From: a virus
IMG/VR virus record: IMGVR_UViG_3300046694_000629
Location: 1 to 57,090 of that record
Direction: 5' to 3' (one strand)
Length of the DNA stretch: 57,090 nt
Made by a program: the position numbers and the translations under genes. The notes below the pieces were generated by a model. It was given only the letters and a program-made list of their open reading frames with translations, had not been told where the DNA came from and did not search any database. Positions 53,812 through 57,090 of the stretch are shown one piece after another; position 1 is the stretch's first letter; each line of letters opens with the position of its first letter.

Positions 53812-54171
53812 GTGAAATTAAGAATCGATTCAGTTCATGGTCATGGCGATCACAAAGAAGAGCGAGTTAGGTTGACCGCATTAGAAGATTGCAATTTGCA
53901 TTACTACATGATTTCCGACGCGACTTTCGCCAAGGGTGGCGGGCTCTCAAACAAGCACCGGCATTCTAAGTGGTTCGACCCGAAGGAAGTAAAGAAAGGG
54001 GATAGAGTGGTGCTTTATACCCGAAAGGGTAAGGACGTGACTGTCAAGAGTGATGGTGGAGTCGTATGGCACAAAGTGTATTGGGGGCTTAACTCTGGAG
54101 TGTGGAATGACGATGGTGACGCTGCAGTTCTGATCAATATTAATGCGTGGAACAGCACGGCAGTGAAGTAA
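53812..54171 (+). CDS. Beta-rich accessory protein of unknown function
   Basis: A 119-residue protein starting at a GTG with AAGGAAG six bases upstream. KLRIDSVHGHGDHKEERVRL, then DVTVKSDGGVVWHKVYWGLN and SGVWNDDGDAAVLININAWN suggest a beta-sandwich; the final W-N-D-D-G-D-A-A-V-L-I pattern resembles lamin-tail (LTD) domains. AT-rich for the window and placed after the lysis genes, a usual spot for lysogenic-conversion genes. Family call is tentative. Confidence 0.62.
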   Translation: MKLRIDSVHGHGDHKEERVRLTALEDCNLHYYMISDATFAKGGGLSNKHRHSKWFDPKEVKKGDRVVLYTRKGKDVTVKSDGGVVWHKVYWGLNSGVWNDDGDAAVLININAWNSTAVK

Positions 54172-54432
54172 AGTTCGTACCACTTTTTTGTACCGTTCTT
54201 GCGTTTTTTCAAGGGGGCGGGGGGCTGAATGCCTCCTGAAGTCCATTAAAATCGCCCAAGCCAAAAACGCCAGCCAATCCACATATAACGTCCTTCGCGC
54301 GTGGAGGGCTGACTGAGTCGCAGGCTTGCCAGCATTATGTGCGGAACCTGCAGCTCTGATGGCCTCACGCCATTCTTGCGAGAGCTCCAGTCGTAAACCA
54401 TCATTCAGATTCGAATTGTGTGATTGGTGGAA
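54172..54432. other. Non-coding stretch after the lysis region
   Basis: About 260 bases without a supported gene. Open frames are short, without ribosome-binding sites. It begins with an AT-rich stretch and a G-run (GGGGGCGGGGGGC near 54213). I see no convincing terminator or tRNA. Confidence 0.5.
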
Positions 54433-54519
54433 ATGGACAAACAGCTGGCTGGCTACTCAATTGTGATGACGATTGTCTGGGTTTCAGTCGTTCTTTCTGT
54501 CATTTATTGGATGTCGTAG
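54433..54519 (+). CDS. 28-residue membrane micro-protein
   Basis: From the ATG at 54433: MDKQLAGYSIVMTIVWVSVV then LSVIYWMS and TAG. Residues 8-26 form one membrane segment. GGTGGAA lies directly before the ATG. A 12-base gap separates it from the next rightward gene, so the two are probably one unit. Could be a toxin, exclusion or regulatory peptide; unknown. Confidence 0.5.
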   Translation: MDKQLAGYSIVMTIVWVSVVLSVIYWMS

Positions 54520-54531
54520 TGAAGGTAATAG

Positions 54532-54771
54532 GTGGCTGACGTGGAAGGCGTGGTGCTGAGCGAGAAAATGAAGCGAGAGGCGGACCGGCTGCTGGCGCAG
54601 ATTGTCAGGGCCGATTCGATGATCATTGCTGTAAAGGCGGGAGCGCGGGCTGATGGCTTCGTGCTTGGGCTGGAAACCGGCGGGACTTTGCGCGCCGGCG
54701 ATGCGGAAAGGCTGTACATCATTTTTGAGGCCGCGCTGGTGGAGCGCCTGAAAACTCTGACGCACAGTTGA
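54532..54771 (+). CDS. Small helical protein next to the SRAP gene
   Basis: A 79-residue protein, MADVEGVVLSEKMKREADRL, then RADSMIIAVKAGARADGFVL and AERLYIIFEAALVERLKT. The start is a GTG with AAGG eight bases upstream. It ends exactly where the convergent SRAP gene ends (54771/54772), with no room for a terminator. Unknown function. Confidence 0.65.
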   Translation: MADVEGVVLSEKMKREADRLLAQIVRADSMIIAVKAGARADGFVLGLETGGTLRAGDAERLYIIFEAALVERLKTLTHS

Positions 54772-55452
54772 TCAATCGACTGGCTTGATCAGGTCCGGAC
54801 CCTGGTTCCGGACATTCCCCACTGCTCGGTCAACCTTGAACCACTCGAAAACCTCTGTCGGCTCACCCTGGTGCAGCACCATCTGTTCGGCGCGATCTTT
54901 CGGTGTGGCCGGATCCAACCATTCCCGTGCGAGTTCAGGCGATAACGCCACCGGCCGCCGGTCGTGGATATCAACCATTCCGCCGGCACTGTCGGCGGTG
55001 ATGATCACAAAGCCATCATGCTCGCTTGGGTCATGCTCGTTATTCGGGTATTGGCCGATAGCAGCGCAGAGAATGGGTGACTGATCACGGTGACGGATTA
55101 GGTAAGGCTGCTTCTTAGGGCCTCCCTCATCAACCCACTCGAACCAATTGTTGATTGCGATGATCGCCCGGTTCGGCCAGATTGCACGGAAGAAGGGGCC
55201 GTGCGCCACTTTTTCGACCCTGGCGTTGATCGGCGCCGCGCGATCCTTTGCCCAATGCGGGCGCCACCCCCAACGCACCATATCGGCGTGGAGGAACTCG
55301 CCCTCTTGGTGAAACAGCGCGAGCTGAGACGTAGGTGCCGCGTTGTAGCGTTCTAGCGGTTGTTCATTGACAGTGCTGATCAAAGCGTTCGGCATGCTGA
55401 GCGCCTCCACGAAGTCATGAATGCCGCTGTATTGGGTAAGTCGTCCGCACAT
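54772..55452 (-). CDS. SRAP (YedK/HMCES) DNA-repair protein
   Basis: A 226-residue SOS-response-associated protein. Cys2 after the initiator Met is the catalytic residue that forms a covalent link with abasic sites in single-stranded DNA; Asn76 (PINARVE), Glu105 (NNWFEW) and His163 (DIHDRRP) complete the family's active site. The usual H-D-R-M-P is H-D-R-R-P here. It is the second gene of an operon behind a LexA-type box. In a phage it could protect replication forks during SOS induction. Confidence 0.92.
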   Translation of the reverse strand: MCGRLTQYSGIHDFVEALSMPNALISTVNEQPLERYNAAPTSQLALFHQEGEFLHADMVRWGWRPHWAKDRAAPINARVEKVAHGPFFRAIWPNRAIIAINNWFEWVDEGGPKKQPYLIRHRDQSPILCAAIGQYPNNEHDPSEHDGFVIITADSAGGMVDIHDRRPVALSPELAREWLDPATPKDRAEQMVLHQGEPTEVFEWFKVDRAVGNVRNQGPDLIKPVD

Positions 55453-55474
55453 TGTCAGGCCCTCGCATGATCTC

Positions 55475-56197
55475 TCAGCGTAGACCCGCTGCCGTTTTCT
55501 TTACAAAACCTTTTCCGGCGCAGGTCGGACAATCCTCCCGGGCATCAAAGCGATCGAGGCAGGTGGGGCACATGCAGAAGGCCGCCGACTCAATGTGGGG
55601 CCGCACCTTTTCAAAAGCGTGCAGATCGCGTTCTTCATGTGCGACTTGCGCTGCGTCTATAAGCGCTCGATAGGCGTCAGCGTCAGAGAGAGGGTGGTGG
55701 GTGATGCCGGCGATCATTCGTTCGGTCTCGACCAGCTGATACCGGCGCCCATTCATTTCCAGCACCAAGCCTGTAATCCGTCCAATCTTTCGGGAAAGTC
55801 CCAAGGTTAGCCGCACACCATCCGCGTCAGAGTAGACCTTGCCGTCGTAGGCGAAGGAAGCGCCGCGCGGCTCATCACTTTCGAAGTTGAAGATTGACCG
55901 GCTGATAGTGCCCAGCAGATTCCCGTTGTCGATCTGAACGACGTCATAGGTAGAGGCGCCGCGGTAGTGCCCGGGCGAGTTCTGCAGCTCCTCGACGGCG
56001 TGCCAGTACGCGGCGTCTGCCATTTCGTTCATGTCGAACTGCTCAAGCTGATCAATCAGGCCCTCATCGAGGAGCGTCGCCGCCATCTCGCGGAGGGTTT
56101 CCCTGTGCCCCTCTGGGTTTTGTAGGCGGAAGTCCTGATCATCGAGAGTTGCGCGCCATCGCTGGAGTCGGAGGGTTTTCGCTTGGTCGAAATTCAT
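55475..56197 (-). CDS. SOS-operon protein with a C-terminal zinc ribbon
   Basis: A 240-residue protein. The first 70 residues are helical (ETLREMAATLLDEGLIDQLE), the middle is beta-rich (GASFAYDGKVYSDADGVRLT; GRITGLVLEMNGRRYQLVET), and the end carries CPTCLDRFDAREDCPTCAGK, two CxxC pairs of a DnaJ-like zinc ribbon. It is the first gene behind the LexA-type box at 56222-56237 and lies 22 bases upstream of the SRAP gene. The ATG at 56197 has no clear ribosome-binding site. Unknown but probably DNA-damage related. Confidence 0.7.
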   Translation of the reverse strand: MNFDQAKTLRLQRWRATLDDQDFRLQNPEGHRETLREMAATLLDEGLIDQLEQFDMNEMADAAYWHAVEELQNSPGHYRGASTYDVVQIDNGNLLGTISRSIFNFESDEPRGASFAYDGKVYSDADGVRLTLGLSRKIGRITGLVLEMNGRRYQLVETERMIAGITHHPLSDADAYRALIDAAQVAHEERDLHAFEKVRPHIESAAFCMCPTCLDRFDAREDCPTCAGKGFVKKTAAGLR

Positions 56198-56221
56198 GAA
56201 ACGGGATTCACTGTACGAACG

Positions 56222-56237
56222 CTGTATGTATGTACAG
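56222..56237 (-). promoter_or_regulatory. LexA-type SOS box
   Basis: CTGTATGTATGTACAG fits CTG-N10-CAG exactly and has near-symmetry in the centre. It lies 25 bases before the start codon of the leftward operon (56197-54772) that includes SRAP. LexA repression and SOS induction are the natural reading. Confidence 0.75.
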
Positions 56238-56344
56238 TAATCGAGCTGCGTCGAGCAGGCGAGGGGGAGTCGACGAACAGCAGGGGAAGCTGCTTTTTGT
56301 CTAAAGGCGCCTCCGTGCCTGAGCGTTTCGATCCTAAACTGAAG

Positions 56345-56758
56345 TTAAGTGTTTTTTCGAAGGGGATGATTGGGCTGAAGTAGATCTGTTACAGCCATCA
56401 CTAGCTCATCCATAGACCAAGGCTTTTCTAAGTAAATTGTTGAGGATGGGATCTCCAGGGGATCTAGCGCGTAGCCAGAAGTGAGAATCGTAGCTGTATC
56501 GGGCCACTTTGCCTTGACCAACGCTATGAGTTCTGCGCCTTGAAGTTGACCAGGTAAGCCGTGGTCCGAAATCACAAGAGGACAATTCTCTTGCATGCTC
56601 AGCAAGTGTTCAAAGGCGCTGTCTGCGGTGTCGAAAGCCAGGCACTGAAGACCGATCTCGGTCAAAATCTCAACCATCAATAATCGAATTGTCGGGTCGT
56701 CCTCTACGACGATCACGAATCCGGATACAGGAGAAAGCTTGCCCCATTCTTCGTTCAT
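56345..56758 (-). CDS. Orphan receiver-domain protein
   Basis: A 137-residue single-domain response regulator. Asp20 and Asp21 (VVEDDP), phospho-acceptor Asp65 (VISDHGLPG), Thr93 (ILTSGYA) and Lys112 (YLEKPWS) are all present, so it should be phosphorylatable. No output domain and no adjacent histidine kinase. It resembles FixJ/CheY-like receivers common in Pseudomonas. It may be a cargo gene of the prophage or the beginning of host DNA; the GHKL protein at 17693 is far away and lacks a phosphoacceptor His domain. Confidence 0.85.
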   Translation of the reverse strand: MNEEWGKLSPVSGFVIVVEDDPTIRLLMVEILTEIGLQCLAFDTADSAFEHLLSMQENCPLVISDHGLPGQLQGAELIALVKAKWPDTATILTSGYALDPLEIPSSTIYLEKPWSMDELVMAVTDLLQPNHPLRKNT

Positions 56759-56880
56759 GTGATTGTTCCTGTATCCACCATTTTTGCTGCACGAGCATTG
56801 TCGGTTCCCAGTTTAGGCCTCTTCTCAATATCCGATTTGGTTGAAGAGCGGTTTGAGCATCCTCTATCGGCTTAAAGCGG

Positions 56881-57090
56881 TCATTCCGGCGTCATTAGCA
56901 CGGCCAGAGTCATTTTGATAAATTCTTCATTTTTGTCGATTGCCCAGAGCGCACCGCGGACGTTCTCGGCGACATCGGCGGATCCGCGCTGTTCCACCCA
57001 GTTCGACAGCTCCATGATGGCGGCTTCGAGGGCGAGCTGGTTTTCGTTGATCTTGAAGAGCAGGGAAGGGAGCAGGTCGGAGTTGGGCAT
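56881..57090 (-). CDS. Small protein at the right edge
   Basis: A 69-residue protein, MPNSDLLPSLLFKINENQLA, then LEAAIMELSNWVEQRGSADV and FIKMTLAVLMTPE. All-helical and acidic. The ATG is at the last bases of the window, so an upstream ribosome-binding site cannot be checked. The pattern is familiar from Pseudomonas prophages and genomes, but no function is known. Confidence 0.68.
   Translation of the reverse strand: MPNSDLLPSLLFKINENQLALEAAIMELSNWVEQRGSADVAENVRGALWAIDKNEEFIKMTLAVLMTPE

Noticed and set aside
1-57090. CRISPR arrays, tRNA or rRNA genes, insertion sequences
   Set aside because: No regularly spaced direct repeats of CRISPR size, no cloverleaf with a T-loop, no transposase gene seen. 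The iteron array at 21566 is too short and lies inside a gene.

Overview
The window is almost entirely a temperate, lambda-like tailed phage (long non-contractile tail, siphovirus) integrated in, or isolated from, a Pseudomonas host. This rests on the gene order (int/xis - leftward recombination genes - cI/cro - replication - nin genes - terminase/portal/capsid - tail L/K/I/J - endolysin/Rz/Rz1), on high-GC codon use, and on families typical of Pseudomonas phages (DUF2280 small terminase, DUF4055 portal, DUF4128 tail terminator, DUF6555, DUF6453-like tail-tip proteins). The left edge coincides with the integrase stop codon and the right edge with the start codon of a small gene, so neither attachment site can be identified.

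Region 1 (1-15.4 kb, mostly leftward) is the early-left operon: integrase, DUF4224-type excisionase candidate, DUF2591/NinX-like gene, a YqaJ/lambda-Exo-type nuclease and RecT annealase, and many very small genes coupled by ATGA or GTGA overlaps. Between 2.6 and 8.1 kb it is broken by an accessory island: a DUF2971 protein, a two-membrane-segment protein, a protein with an HEPN-type RNxxxH motif, zinc-ribbon and small unknown proteins, and a probable frameshifted gene. A leftward promoter with two repressor-like operators lies at about 15.39 kb, with a boxA-like sequence in its leader.

Region 2 (15.5-20.4 kb) is the immunity region. An S24-family repressor (leftward) and Cro (rightward) diverge over three 14-bp operators arranged like lambda OR3-OR2-OR1. 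Immediately downstream of the repressor, in the position of lambda rexAB, is a compact low-GC three-gene module: a STAS-like/GHKL-ATPase fusion, a DUF4325 STAS-like protein and a one-pass membrane coiled-coil protein. I recognise no named system with this composition and regard it as the best candidate for something undescribed here.

Region 3 (19.9-25.2 kb) holds CII-like and Rha regulators, an O-like replication initiator gene with five iterons that mark a candidate origin, a gene in the helicase-loader position, NinB, NinG, a candidate late regulator, and a promoter-terminator pair resembling lambda PR'-tR'.

Region 4 (25.2-53.7 kb) is the late operon: lambda-family holin, metallopeptidase-like protein, terminase, portal, head morphogenesis, scaffold, capsid, connectors, tail tube, gpG/gpGT with a GGGAAAC -1 slippery site, tape measure, M, L, K, I, J, tail-tip/fibre genes, SleB-like endolysin and nested Rz/Rz1. 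Cargo is inserted between tail genes: an HNH-like gene split by an in-frame TGA and preceded by a hairpin element, a GNAT acetyltransferase, a lipoprotein, and several leftward small genes.

Region 5 (53.7-57.1 kb) carries lysogenic-conversion-type genes: an unknown beta-rich protein, a 28-residue membrane peptide, a LexA-box-controlled operon with a SRAP (YedK/HMCES) protein, an orphan receiver-domain protein and a small unknown protein.
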